A stretch of 64,000 nt of DNA from Bacillus sp. RAR_GA_16 (GTDB lineage: Bacteria > Bacillota > Bacilli > Bacillales > Guptibacillaceae), in contig NZ_JAIUKZ010000009.1 in assembly GCF_020165985.1 (NCBI RefSeq), forward strand, positions 62,001 through 126,000, read 5' to 3'. Numbering within the stretch: the first letter of the stretch is position 1; the number at the start of each line of letters is the position of its first letter. Made by a program: the position numbers and the translations under genes. Below the pieces are notes generated by a model that saw only the letters and a list, made by a program, of their open reading frames with translations, was not told the origin of the DNA and ran no database searches. Shown here piece after piece: positions 1 through 7,827 of this stretch.

Positions 1-1
1 A

Positions 2-37
2 GTGAAGGGGAGAAGGAGCGGATTTATTATCGGGTGA
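2..37 (+). CDS. Possible C-terminal end of an upstream gene (partial)
   Basis: From the left edge one frame stays open and ends in TGA at 35-37. This stop overlaps the ATG of the next gene as TGATG, the usual arrangement of translationally coupled genes. Only about eleven residues are visible, so no function can be given. The alternative is that the next gene itself begins outside the window, because its own frame is also open to position 1. Confidence 0.25.
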   Translation: MKGRRSGFIIG

Positions 38-636
38 TGCACAAAAATAATTCAAAGCGTGCTCCAAAAAGATTCTTTCCTGTCCTTACTACAACTCTAT
101 GTATGATAGTAGTGTGGGTTTTAAGTTCGCCCTATATATATGACTATTATTATTTAAGTCAGGAAGAAACCGAGAAAATAATGGGGGATATTGAGGGAAA
201 AAAGCTTGATCAAAAAATGCCTAAGGGTGATTCGGAAATTAATGAGGAGATTATGTATAAGGAAACAGAACATTTCTCTAAAGAAATAGTTATCCCTCCT
301 GAAAATGAGTTTATGGCTGATATATATCATATGACGAATCAAAAAGTTTTTGTTGAAAGTGATGATTTTATTGAAATGCCCACTGAGTATATAGTAGTAA
401 CAGATGAAAGTATAAAAACCATGTTAATGATTCTTGATAAAGCGAAACAAGAAAATCAATATCAAAACTATGAATTTTATTATAATACTTTAACCGAATG
501 GGAAAAAGGTAACTTTGAAAATGCAGTGGACGTTCACAATCAAATTAGAGAGTTCAATCGAAGGTCGGGAAATAAAGCAACGCGATTATTAACTAAGGAA
601 GAAGAGAAAAAATATATAGAAATACACTCCAATTAA
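37..636 (+). CDS. Membrane-anchored DUF6241-like protein (first of two paralogs)
   Basis: About 199 residues. A basic N-terminus is followed by one hydrophobic segment (about residues 14-34), then an acidic, charged extracytoplasmic linker and a C-terminal domain of about 100 residues. That domain carries the patterns MTNQKV, a GNFENAV..HN block and a KATRLLT..EE ending. The same blocks recur in the next gene, so the two are paralogs and probably a tandem duplication. I match the C-terminal domain to the DUF6241 family from memory of its motifs; its function is unknown. The ATG at 37 overlaps a TGA of another frame, which suggests coupling, but the frame stays open to the window edge, so the start is not certain. 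The coding region is AT-rich compared with its paralog. Confidence 0.6.
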   Translation: MHKNNSKRAPKRFFPVLTTTLCMIVVWVLSSPYIYDYYYLSQEETEKIMGDIEGKKLDQKMPKGDSEINEEIMYKETEHFSKEIVIPPENEFMADIYHMTNQKVFVESDDFIEMPTEYIVVTDESIKTMLMILDKAKQENQYQNYEFYYNTLTEWEKGNFENAVDVHNQIREFNRRSGNKATRLLTKEEEKKYIEIHSN

Positions 637-681
637 CTAAAATAATGTTTATACCAATTTAATTAAGGAGTTGTCCAAACC

Positions 682-1209
682 ATGCCATCGACCAAAACAC
701 TACTTATTACAATCACATCAATCGTTGTTCTCACTTTAGGCCTTGCCTATTGGTTTATTTCGGACATCAATGCGAATTTGATAGGAGAGAATGATCCAAC
801 AGAGACGTCAGCAGAGAGTACAGAAGAGGAGATTGATCCAGAACGCTACATTGATGACGGATCAAATTCTACAGCGAATGATGATATTCCGAGTGAGAAA
901 CATTTTATGAACACGCTTCACGGGATGACGCATCAAAAAGTTCATGCGGATGAAAAGTGGACGCTTGTTGAAATGACAGATGCGCGTATTGACGACATGC
1001 TTGCCATTTTGGATCAAGTAGAAGATATGGGAGAATACGAACATTACGATTTATATAAGCAAGCGTTAACGAAATGGAAGAACGGAAACTTTGAAAATGC
1101 GGTCTATGTTCATAACGAGCTCTGGAACTTGAATAACGGATCAGTGGGAAAGGCGAGTCGGTTATTGTCTGCTGACGAAGAACGGGCATTTGTTAATGAG
1201 CACTACTAG
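682..1209 (+). CDS. Membrane-anchored DUF6241-like protein (second paralog)
   Basis: 175 residues with an N-terminal hydrophobic anchor (about residues 5-27), an acidic Thr/Ser/Glu-rich linker (about 33-65) and the same C-terminal domain as the preceding gene, with MTHQKV, GNFENAV.VHN and GKASRLLS..EE blocks. A clean AAGGAG at 665-670 fixes the ATG start. It follows its paralog by 45 bases and is followed by a small gene after about 20 bases, so the three may be one transcript ending at the hairpin near 1481. The topology predicts a protein tethered to the outer face of the membrane. Function is unknown. Confidence 0.7.
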   Translation: MPSTKTLLITITSIVVLTLGLAYWFISDINANLIGENDPTETSAESTEEEIDPERYIDDGSNSTANDDIPSEKHFMNTLHGMTHQKVHADEKWTLVEMTDARIDDMLAILDQVEDMGEYEHYDLYKQALTKWKNGNFENAVYVHNELWNLNNGSVGKASRLLSADEERAFVNEHY

Positions 1210-1228
1210 TGAAAGGGTTGAGCGATAA

Positions 1229-1414
1229 ATGATGAAGTTAGAAGTTTCGGAAACGGAAAAATCCGTTTTTCTAGATGGGTTGCGATTATGGTACAACAAG
1301 CAAAATGGAGCGATCCACTTGAAAGTGCCTGGAGTAAAGGAACTTCACTACGTGAAAAAAGGTTCGGATCTATACGAGCCATTGCTTGAAGAGGTTAAGA
1401 GGGTTACAAAATGA
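1229..1414 (+). CDS. Small hypothetical protein, 61 aa
   Basis: A 61-residue soluble, lysine-rich protein that starts 19 bases after the DUF6241-like gene with a GAAAGGG-type binding site and ends ahead of a terminator. The sequence has alternating hydrophobic and charged residues compatible with a small beta-rich fold and a C-terminal helix. No signal peptide or cysteine motif is visible. I do not recognise a family. Tandem ATG codons make the start uncertain by one residue. Confidence 0.5.
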   Translation: MMKLEVSETEKSVFLDGLRLWYNKQNGAIHLKVPGVKELHYVKKGSDLYEPLLEEVKRVTK

Positions 1415-1480
1415 TGATTAAAGCTGTGTTTCGGTTTTAAACAACCATTTGATTAATTTCAGCCGAATCGAAAAGTAAGT

Positions 1481-1515
1481 AAACCGCTGTTCTAAAGTCA
1501 GCGGTTTATTTGTTT
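1481..1515 (+). terminator. Rho-independent terminator
   Basis: A nine-base perfect stem (AAACCGCTG / CAGCGGTTT) with a nine-base loop, followed by a T-rich tract. It ends the DUF6241-like gene group. Confidence 0.85.
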
Positions 1516-1591
1516 GGTTAATCCTTACAACTATTTTAAAATATGAGATAATAAAAGGAATGTAAACCAAATTATGGAGGGTGGCTTGGGC

Positions 1592-3721
1592 GTGGTGATT
1601 TATGAAAAGTATTATAATAGAATCCCCCTCCCGTTATTCGTAGTAGATTTAGAGGGTACTGTGATTTACTGTAACGAAGAAGGGAAAAAGATTCTTCCTG
1701 ATGATGTTAAAGAGAGTGAGAATATTGAGCATATTTGGAGGCTTGATGATCAACCTTCTCTTCCCCATTTTATAAAAGAGCTAAGGTGTTCTTCCTTAAC
1801 AAAATCAATCGAAGTTGTTTTTACGTCGGTTTCGAATCAGGAAGCTCATTTCATTGAAATTTCATCTTTGGAAGAAGATCTTTTGTTGTTCGTTTGTGTG
1901 AAAACCTTAAGCTCAAATCACGAAGATCATATGAAGCAAGAGTTAAGCGAACTCCATTTGAAACATGATTTTTTAATTGCTGAAAACCCTGATGGCATCA
2001 TTTTTGTTGATCGAGAGGGACATATTACGGACATTAATCAATCCCTTCAATCCATGATTGGTTATGAGAAAAGCGAAATTATCCATACATATGAACAAAA
2101 TATTTCATTTAGAGAGTTGAAAAGAATAAAATACTATACGAATCGAGCACTTGAGGGCAAAGTGCAGGTTTATGAAACACACCTTACCCATAAAAATGGG
2201 GATGTTATTTATATTGAGGTTAAGACGATCCCAATTAAACTCAATCAATCTTATATTGGCGTCTATACGATTTTAAAAGATATTAGTGCTTATAAATGGG
2301 CACAGCATGAAGCGCTTAGACAAGAAGAGCTTCTTCGTACTCTCATCAATTCCATGCCGGAATTTGTCGTTTTTCAAAATCAGAATGGGCAGATTTTAGA
2401 GATGAATCACTATGCGAAGAAACTTTTTAATTTAGAAGGACAAGATGTTGTAGGTAAAACCTTTTCAGAAATTGGTAGTCCGGAATGGGATGCTATTCCA
2501 TTCTTTAAAGAAGGTTTTCCGCAAAAACTAAGTAGCGAAACATCGAACATTCACTTTGAACATCAGCTTTTTCATAATGGGGAAGAGCGAACGTTTGATA
2601 TTGTAAAAGCAACGGGGCCATTAGGGGAAGAAGAAAGAGGTTATCTCATTTCGATTGGTCGTGATAGTACTCATCGAAAGAAGGTAGAAGAGGATTTACT
2701 TGAAACGAAAGAGTTATTAGAATCCATTTTTTCAAATAGTGCAGACGGCATTTCTGTCATTAACTTAAACGGAGAAGTTTTAAAAACGAACCTAGCTTTT
2801 CAGCGATTGTATGGATACTCTGAAGAAAATATTCCTTTAGAAATGGCCTGTTTCTATCCCGATGAAAATCATGCTGAAGCAAAGTCGATCTGTAAGGTTG
2901 TTGCAAGCGGCAATGAAATCGTAGATTATGAGGCACTCCGAAAGCATAAGGATGGAAAATTAATTGAAGTGAGTGTCACCTACTCTCCCCTTAGAGATAA
3001 AGCGGGGGAAGTCCTGGCAATATCAGCGATTACGCGGAACATTGGGGATCGGAAACGGACAGAAGAATTGTTATTACGATCTGAGAAACTGTCGGTGATC
3101 GGTCAATTAGCAGCAGCAGTAGCTCATGAGGTGCGTAATCCCTTAACTGCGGTAAAAGGATTTATCCAATTATACAAAGGGAAAATTGATGGCAAAATTC
3201 ATGAGTTGATGATGTCTGAAATGAATCGAATCGAAAACATTATTTCAGAGTTCTTGTCCCTTGCAAAGCCACAAGCTGTGACGTATCAGCAGGCAAACCT
3301 CACAACGCTCATTTGTGATACATTGTCTATAATGGAATCGCAGGCGCGCATCCACAATGTTTGTATCCATAAAGATTTTCAGGAACAAGTTGAGCCGATA
3401 AAGTGTGAAGTGAATCAAATGAAGCAAGTCTTGATTAATCTGATTAAAAATGGAATTGAGTCCATGCCGGATGGAGGAGAGCTGACGATTCGAACAAGGA
3501 GAGAGGACAAGGCATTCCGAATCGCTATCTCCGATGAAGGTGTAGGCATATCGAAAGAACGTCTGAAGCACCTCGGTGACCCCTTCTTCTCGAATAAAGA
3601 AGGAGGTACGGGACTGGGGTTGGTGGTTTGCTACAAAATCATTCATGAGCACGGTGGTCGGATTGAATTTGAAAGTGAACTGGGCGTAGGGACTACGGTA
3701 AGTGTGCTACTGCCTTTATAA
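1592..3721 (+). CDS. Multi-PAS sensor histidine kinase (sporulation-kinase type)
   Basis: About 709 residues. No membrane segment is visible, so this is a cytosolic sensor. Four PAS-like units can be read at about residues 5-60, 125-240, 247-350 and 368-485, each with the 'D..G.I...N' signature. A HisKA domain follows with the phospho-acceptor His in AHEVRNPLTAVKGF (residue about 512), and then a HATPase_c domain with N box (NLIKNGIESMPDGG), G1 (DEGVGIS) and G2 (GGTGLGL). The HEVRNPLTAVKGF box is the form typical of KinA/KinE kinases that feed Spo0F, so a role in sporulation phosphorelay input is inferred. No response regulator lies nearby, which also fits an orphan sporulation kinase. The first in-frame ATG at 1574 overlaps the Shine-Dalgarno TGGAGGGTGG, so GTG at 1592 or 1595 is the better start. 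Confidence 0.9.
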   Translation: MVIYEKYYNRIPLPLFVVDLEGTVIYCNEEGKKILPDDVKESENIEHIWRLDDQPSLPHFIKELRCSSLTKSIEVVFTSVSNQEAHFIEISSLEEDLLLFVCVKTLSSNHEDHMKQELSELHLKHDFLIAENPDGIIFVDREGHITDINQSLQSMIGYEKSEIIHTYEQNISFRELKRIKYYTNRALEGKVQVYETHLTHKNGDVIYIEVKTIPIKLNQSYIGVYTILKDISAYKWAQHEALRQEELLRTLINSMPEFVVFQNQNGQILEMNHYAKKLFNLEGQDVVGKTFSEIGSPEWDAIPFFKEGFPQKLSSETSNIHFEHQLFHNGEERTFDIVKATGPLGEEERGYLISIGRDSTHRKKVEEDLLETKELLESIFSNSADGISVINLNGEVLKTNLAFQRLYGYSEENIPLEMACFYPDENHAEAKSICKVVASGNEIVDYEALRKHKDGKLIEVSVTYSPLRDKAGEVLAISAITRNIGDRKRTEELLLRSEKLSVIGQLAAAVAHEVRNPLTAVKGFIQLYKGKIDGKIHELMMSEMNRIENIISEFLSLAKPQAVTYQQANLTTLICDTLSIMESQARIHNVCIHKDFQEQVEPIKCEVNQMKQVLINLIKNGIESMPDGGELTIRTRREDKAFRIAISDEGVGISKERLKHLGDPFFSNKEGGTGLGLVVCYKIIHEHGGRIEFESELGVGTTVSVLLPL

Positions 3722-3762
3722 TGGTGCCTGTCACCACCCGGTATTTGTAACTAATTGTCGAA
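3722..3762 (+). repeat. 41-bp dispersed element, copy 1
   Basis: TGGTGCCTGTCACCACCCG + 15-bp middle GTATTTGTAACTAAT + TGTCGAA. It begins on the base after the kinase stop codon. The next gene's ribosome binding site follows at once. Confidence 0.95.
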
Positions 3763-3774
3763 AAGGAGAAAGGC

Positions 3775-4854
3775 ATGTTCATTCAATGTACGAAAAAACT
3801 ATTAGACGAATTAAAGGTTAATGTAGTGGCTTCGAATGAGGTTGAGGAGGAACTGTTACATTCCTGGCACGCTAATATGCTTAAATTCGGTCGTAAGAAA
3901 GTAGTGGTCTTTACCAATGACAAAAACCGCTATGCGATTGTGCTATATGGTGTGAAAGCAAAAGACTTTAAGCAGTTGGATCAGCTGCTGCTACAAGGGA
4001 TTGAACGAACGTTTGCAGCGGAAGGGATTATTCAAGAAGTGATTGATCAAGTCACTCAGAATGCAGGAGAGACCATTTACTCAAAGACAAAAAATCCAAC
4101 AACTGTTGCACGATTAAATAAAGCCTGTGAAAATGTGGAGTTCGGAGCGGATATGATAGATCCAGATTCACTGATTCAAGAGGAGTTGAGTCAGTGGGTT
4201 AGCAGTACGTTATATGGCAATGGGAAAAATAGTTACATCTATCCGAATAAGCAATTGTATAAGGATCTAGAGGAGCTTTCAGGTGGCCCAATTTTTAGCA
4301 AGGGAGCTGTTGAGTTAAAAGTGACCCTGGAGCTTGGAAATCATTCGATTTGGCGTCGTCTGAGGGTTCCAACGAATACTTCGTTCTCTCAATTCCATCG
4401 TATCCTCCAAATTGCATTCGGTTGGATGGATAGCCACCTTCATGATTTTATGATTTACTCTGCTGATACGGATCAGCAGCTTGTGAACTTAGTCAGCAGT
4501 CAACATGCTTTTGAGTTTCAGGGAGAGACGCCAATGCTTCTAGAATCAGAGAAGAAGCTTTCGGATTACCTCCCAGCAAGAATCGTTTACACGTATGATT
4601 ATGGTGATGACTGGGTGCATAAGATTGAGGTTGAGAAAACCATCGAAGATGCTCATTCAAATGAATCTGTCTGCCTTGATGGAGAAGGAAGTGCCCCGCC
4701 TGAGGACGTTGGTGGAGAAGGCGGCTTTGAAGAGTTTCTTCATATTATTCGTGATCCCAATCATCCTGACTATGAGCATATGATGAACTGGGGTTTGTCT
4801 CAGGGATATAAGCCTTTTAATCGGGAGATGGTTAACTATAGGTTGCGTAGGTAA
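3775..4854 (+). CDS. pRiA4b ORF-3-like protein with N-terminal DUF6933-like domain
   Basis: 359 residues in two parts. The N-terminal half (about 1-165), beginning MFIQCTKKLLDEL, resembles the DUF6933 type of domain. The C-terminal half (about 178-359) is a plasmid pRiA4b ORF-3 domain, with VTLELGNHSIWRRLRVP, F..FHRILQIAFGWMDSHLHDF, YDYGDDWVHKIEVE, a CLDGEGSAPPEDVGG acidic loop and a final HPDYEHMMNW block. The family is widespread and sometimes carried as a transposon or plasmid passenger, but no reaction is firmly known. It is preceded by element copy 1 and an AAAAGGAGAAAGG binding site and followed by a terminator, so it is likely monocistronic or read through from the kinase. Confidence 0.8.
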   Translation: MFIQCTKKLLDELKVNVVASNEVEEELLHSWHANMLKFGRKKVVVFTNDKNRYAIVLYGVKAKDFKQLDQLLLQGIERTFAAEGIIQEVIDQVTQNAGETIYSKTKNPTTVARLNKACENVEFGADMIDPDSLIQEELSQWVSSTLYGNGKNSYIYPNKQLYKDLEELSGGPIFSKGAVELKVTLELGNHSIWRRLRVPTNTSFSQFHRILQIAFGWMDSHLHDFMIYSADTDQQLVNLVSSQHAFEFQGETPMLLESEKKLSDYLPARIVYTYDYGDDWVHKIEVEKTIEDAHSNESVCLDGEGSAPPEDVGGEGGFEEFLHIIRDPNHPDYEHMMNWGLSQGYKPFNREMVNYRLRR

Positions 4855-4910
4855 AATGGCTAAACGAAAATAATGGATTGCAGAGATTCAATTGAATAAA
4901 ACTTTACTTG

Positions 4911-4944
4911 AACATCATTGGGGAATTCTTGGTGATGTTTTTTA
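4911..4944 (+). terminator. Rho-independent terminator
   Basis: AACATCA / TGATGTT stem with a 17-base loop followed by a run of T, 57 bases after the preceding stop codon. Confidence 0.7.
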
Positions 4945-5084
4945 TATGAGATAATGTTATTTAGCTAGGTTCATACTTACCAGTCAACCCCTCCAAATCT
5001 GACCCGCTCCCCTCCTTAACTTATAATTTACTTCCCTCTCTGTTTCTTACTTTTATTTTAGAGTAGAAATGTTTGTTTCACACT

Positions 5085-5533
5085 TGACCCCTCACCGCCA
5101 CGCTATTAACGTTCTTCCTGACTGAAGGCACTAGATCAGATAGGAAACATTGGACAGAGAATGTCTACCTTTACAGCGCTGACAATGAGCATCAGCGCTG
5201 TAAAAGCAGACGTTCATTACTACTGAAGTATACTGAGACCTTCTGAGGGTTCCACCGTATCACCCGATTTGAACGCTTGAATTTCTTCAACAGCATGCTT
5301 TCTACACATTAAACCAGTCCAATGTGCGTCATCTACGCGCTGCTACCTGTACCGTAGTACACCTGGTTACCTACCCGAACCGTTAAGGCCGTTCTCGCCG
5401 TAGCTTCCCACTACAGAAACCGGGAACTGCGGGAGTGTGGGAACGCTGAATTTTCTGCATCGGCTTCAGCTCACCTGACAAGTTTTGTTTTCGAACGTGT
5501 GGTAGGCATTCCACGTTCTGACGCACCGCACAC
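5085..5533 (-). ncRNA. Candidate structured RNA, possibly a group II intron domain I-IV remnant
   Basis: The 4.9-5.8 kb stretch has no credible gene. On the minus strand it reads as a GC-richer, structured sequence that starts with GTGTGCGG (near 5533), matching the GUGYG 5' end of group II introns. Several short inverted pairs follow, then a very strong hairpin: 13 perfect base pairs (arms 5170-5182 and 5192-5204, nine-base loop) that extends with a mismatch and wobbles to about 23 pairs (5160-5214). I see no intron-encoded protein and no convincing domain V, so an intact intron is unlikely. A degenerate intron or another large noncoding RNA are both possible. The classification is inference; the structure is visible. 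Confidence 0.35.
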
Positions 5534-5780
5534 TTAAAGAAACCTCACATGCTTTTCTTTTAAAAAAGGTAGGAAGCGGGTTGTCGTTATGTAGTTGTCT
5601 TGATTCGTTATGTATCTGGTCGGTACGAAATGAAAGGGACGTGAAGAGACTCACCCCTTTCATGGAGAACTTCATTTTCTCCCAGAGCTTTCTTTATGAT
5701 TCACTCGGCTTGTCCGACGATTTCTCTCCTTTATGGCCACGTGTAAAAAAGGAAGGACAAATGCCCTTCCTCAAACTCAA

Positions 5781-5999
5781 TTAGCCAATGATAATGTCGT
5801 TTTCGTTTCGGTCAATGATGCGAGCGCCTTTCTTAGCTACAACATCACCGCCACTTGTTGTGAAGCAGTTTTGTGTGATAATTGCATCCATCGCTGCCGC
5901 AATTGATACTGGATTCACCGGTTCAACTGGATCAGTGAGTGTGATCGAGAATGGCTTGTTGTCACGTGTATTGAATTGAAGCTCTAGCGTTTTTGCCAT
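5781..5999 (-). CDS. DUF2922 family small protein
   Basis: 72 residues beginning MAKTLELQFNT, then a hydrophobic/acidic beta-rich body with DPVEPVNPVSIAAAMDAII, which matches the DUF2922 family of small Firmicutes proteins. The AAAGGAGG site seven to eight bases before the ATG is strong. It lies 43 bases downstream of a DUF1659 protein on the same strand; the two families are commonly paired, and their function is not established. High expression would be expected from the near-perfect ribosome binding sites. No terminator is obvious after the stop codon. Confidence 0.85.
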   Translation of the reverse strand: MAKTLELQFNTRDNKPFSITLTDPVEPVNPVSIAAAMDAIITQNCFTTSGGDVVAKKGARIIDRNENDIIIG

Positions 6000-6042
6000 G
6001 ATAAGATTCCTCCTTTCTTAATGATTGTGCTGCTCTTGGCGA

Positions 6043-6261
6043 TTACGCCTGAAGATCAGAAGAGTCATTGCGCTCGACTGCAAATAGGTTGTGCTGCTGA
6101 AGCGGTGCTAGCGCTAAAGCGACTGCGAAGAGGGCATCAGGCGTAGCGGATGTTTTTACGTTGTTGAAGTTCTTGCTACGAAAGATCGACTTGCCGTTTT
6201 CATCAACCCCGACTTCAAGAACTAGGCGAAGCTGCGTATCCATGAGAGATGCTGTTGCCAT
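6043..6261 (-). CDS. DUF1659 family small protein
   Basis: 72 residues from the ATG at 6261 (MATASLMDTQLRLVLEVGVDENGK), a match to the DUF1659 family. A longer reading from a GTG at 6270 is possible, but GTG overlaps the GGAGG of the binding site, so the internal ATG is preferred. It is the first gene of a two-gene unit with the DUF2922 gene. Function is unknown; the pair is found in many Bacillaceae. Confidence 0.85.
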   Translation of the reverse strand: MATASLMDTQLRLVLEVGVDENGKSIFRSKNFNNVKTSATPDALFAVALALAPLQQHNLFAVERNDSSDLQA

Positions 6262-6348
6262 GTGAATCACCTCCTTTCACTCTATATATCGTTTGGAAAG
6301 AGCGAAAAGGGGCATGGGGGGGAGAAAAAAAGTTTGTGGAGCAGTTTG

Positions 6349-6379
6349 TGGTGCCTGTCACTTGTCGGGATTTGTCGAG
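6349..6379 (+). repeat. 41-bp dispersed element, copy 2 (10 bp shorter variant)
   Basis: TGGTGCCTGTCAC runs into TTGTCGGGATT and ends with TGTCGAG: 31 bp instead of 41, lacking much of the CACCCG part. It lies in the gap upstream of the DUF1659 gene. Confidence 0.75.
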
Positions 6380-6680
6380 GGGGGAAGTGGAGGTTTGGTC
6401 AAAAGAAAAGGAGTTTTTTTATTAACTTATTAAGATCTAACGTTACCTCACTTTTTTAGAGGGTTTAATTTGAATACTAGATTGATAGGTTAGAGATAAC
6501 ATTAAATAAACGTTTGATTAACTGGTAAGTAAGTGTAAACAGTGCAATTTTTCACGCAAAGTAAATCCTTCATGTCACTGTTATTAATCTTTTGTAAAGA
6601 TTCCCCATTCCCCCTCCACAGTGAGCCACTCATCTTTATAATGAAATTAGAAAAGCCAAACTTGAACAGGATGTGAGCTC
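6380..6680. other. Gene-free interval upstream of acyltransferase
   Basis: No ORF with a binding site is visible. It holds a palindrome-containing motif AAACGTTTGATTAA near 6508-6521 that recurs at about 57069-57082, and AT-rich promoter-like DNA. A plausible promoter for the next gene lies in the last 80 bases but no strong match can be defended. Confidence 0.4.
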
Positions 6681-7737
6681 ATGCAGAAAACGAGAAGTGG
6701 TCTAAATGAAATCTATTTTCTTAGTGCGATTACCTGTTTGATTTTAGTAGGTGTGCAAGTTTCTGAGATGTTTGCTTTGAAGGGAACTTTATCTTTTTCA
6801 GAAATAGCGTCTTTTTCTAATACAAATGGTCGATTTAGTATCGCCATGTTTGCAGTAATTATTGGTGCCTTCGTATTTAATTTAGTGCGCAATCAGCGAC
6901 TTAAAAAGAAGATTTTCAGTCAATCAGATGTTTTAAAAATGATTGTGCTGTTTTCGTTATGGGGTTCATTTTATCTTGTTTTGGTAAAAGTGATGGAGAG
7001 TGACAGTCTTATCACTGGCTGGGGCACGCTTCCGATTAAGGCGGTAATCGGTGAAGGTTTCTATACGTTGTATTTTGTCTTAGCTGTACTACAGTTTCTA
7101 CTCCTTTTTCCGCTATTAAAACTTGTTCGATCGATAACGGGATGGTTCTTGATGCTAGTCGTTTCTGGCTTAATCACTTACTGTACGTTTAATGGCTATA
7201 CTCCTGGAACAACGACAGTACAAGCCGTTCTAGAACACCCAGCATTTCTTACAAATTGGATCTTTTTCTTCGTATTTGGTGGATTTTTAGTGAATTACGG
7301 CGAGAAGTTGCAAATGTTAGCAAAGAAACGAAACTGGTTTGGATTAAGTATCATGCTCGTATTAGCGGGGCTTTCCGCTCTTTATTATCTGTATGGTGAT
7401 TTAAATAGAGAAGGATGGATGATGATTGCGATTCCCTCTTGTGGCAAGTTCTTTACTGGTGATCTATCCATATGTGGAGAGAGTGGTTTTGTTAGATATT
7501 TTCCTTGCCGCAATTGGGAAAAGCGCTTTTGGAATTTATCTTGCACTTCCTGTAGTCGTTTTTACTTTTGTTAGTGTCATGCCAGAGTCCATGTTTGGTC
7601 GTGAATATATCGTTCTTATTTACTCTGTTGTTCTAGGTACCACACTCTTTATTAGCCGAGTGGTCGAGATGTTTCCAATGAAAATTGAATTTAAAAGATA
7701 CCGAGTGAGCAAGTCGTATGTGGCAAATCACGTATAA
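6681..7737 (+). pseudogene. Acyltransferase-3-like polytopic membrane protein, frameshifted
   Basis: The first frame (6681-7574) encodes about eight hydrophobic helices. Near residue 250 the sequence turns into an unrelated cysteine-rich tail, while the +1 frame (7426-7737) continues with membrane helices and a basic C-terminus. Removing one C from the CCC at 7434-7436 joins the two into a protein of about 350 residues, the usual size of acyltransferase-3 (OafA/WecH-like) enzymes. The helix count and size support that family; the N-terminal catalytic His of the family is not evident, so assignment is moderate. A GGATGTGAG binding site precedes the ATG. This may be a real pseudogene or a sequence error. 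Confidence 0.65.
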
Positions 7738-7747
7738 GTGCGTGTAA

Positions 7748-7788
7748 TGGTGCCTGTCACCACCCGGTATATGTCAATAAATGTCGAA
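7748..7788 (+). repeat. 41-bp dispersed element, copy 3
   Basis: TGGTGCCTGTCACCACCCG + GTATATGTCAATAAA + TGTCGAA. It starts 10 bases after the acyltransferase stop. Its last AA begins the stem of the following terminator. Confidence 0.95.
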
Positions 7789-7820
7789 CAGGCTGACGAG
7801 TCGTCAGCCTGTTTTTTTTG
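7787..7820 (+). terminator. Strong Rho-independent terminator overlapping element copy 3
   Basis: Near-perfect 13-base palindrome AACAGGCTGACGA / TCGTCAGCCTGTT followed by eight T residues. The stem uses the final bases of the 41-bp element. Confidence 0.9.
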
Positions 7821-7827
7821 ACTCTTT

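Noticed and set aside
3775-4854. Transposon passenger based on pRiA4b ORF-3 similarity
   Set aside because: No inverted terminal repeats or transposase flank the gene; the family also occurs as ordinary chromosomal genes.
4990-5560. rRNA, RNase P, tmRNA or OLE RNA
   Set aside because: No matching core motifs could be read; OLE is normally linked to isoprenoid/DNA repair genes, which are absent here.
5466-5784. Short ORFs on both strands in the structured gene-free stretch
   Set aside because: No ribosome binding sites, no recognisable protein, and they overlap each other and the RNA-like structure.
5781-6261. Prophage remnant suggested by small DUF1659/DUF2922 proteins
   Set aside because: These families are ordinary chromosomal pairs in Bacillaceae and no phage structural or integrase gene is near.
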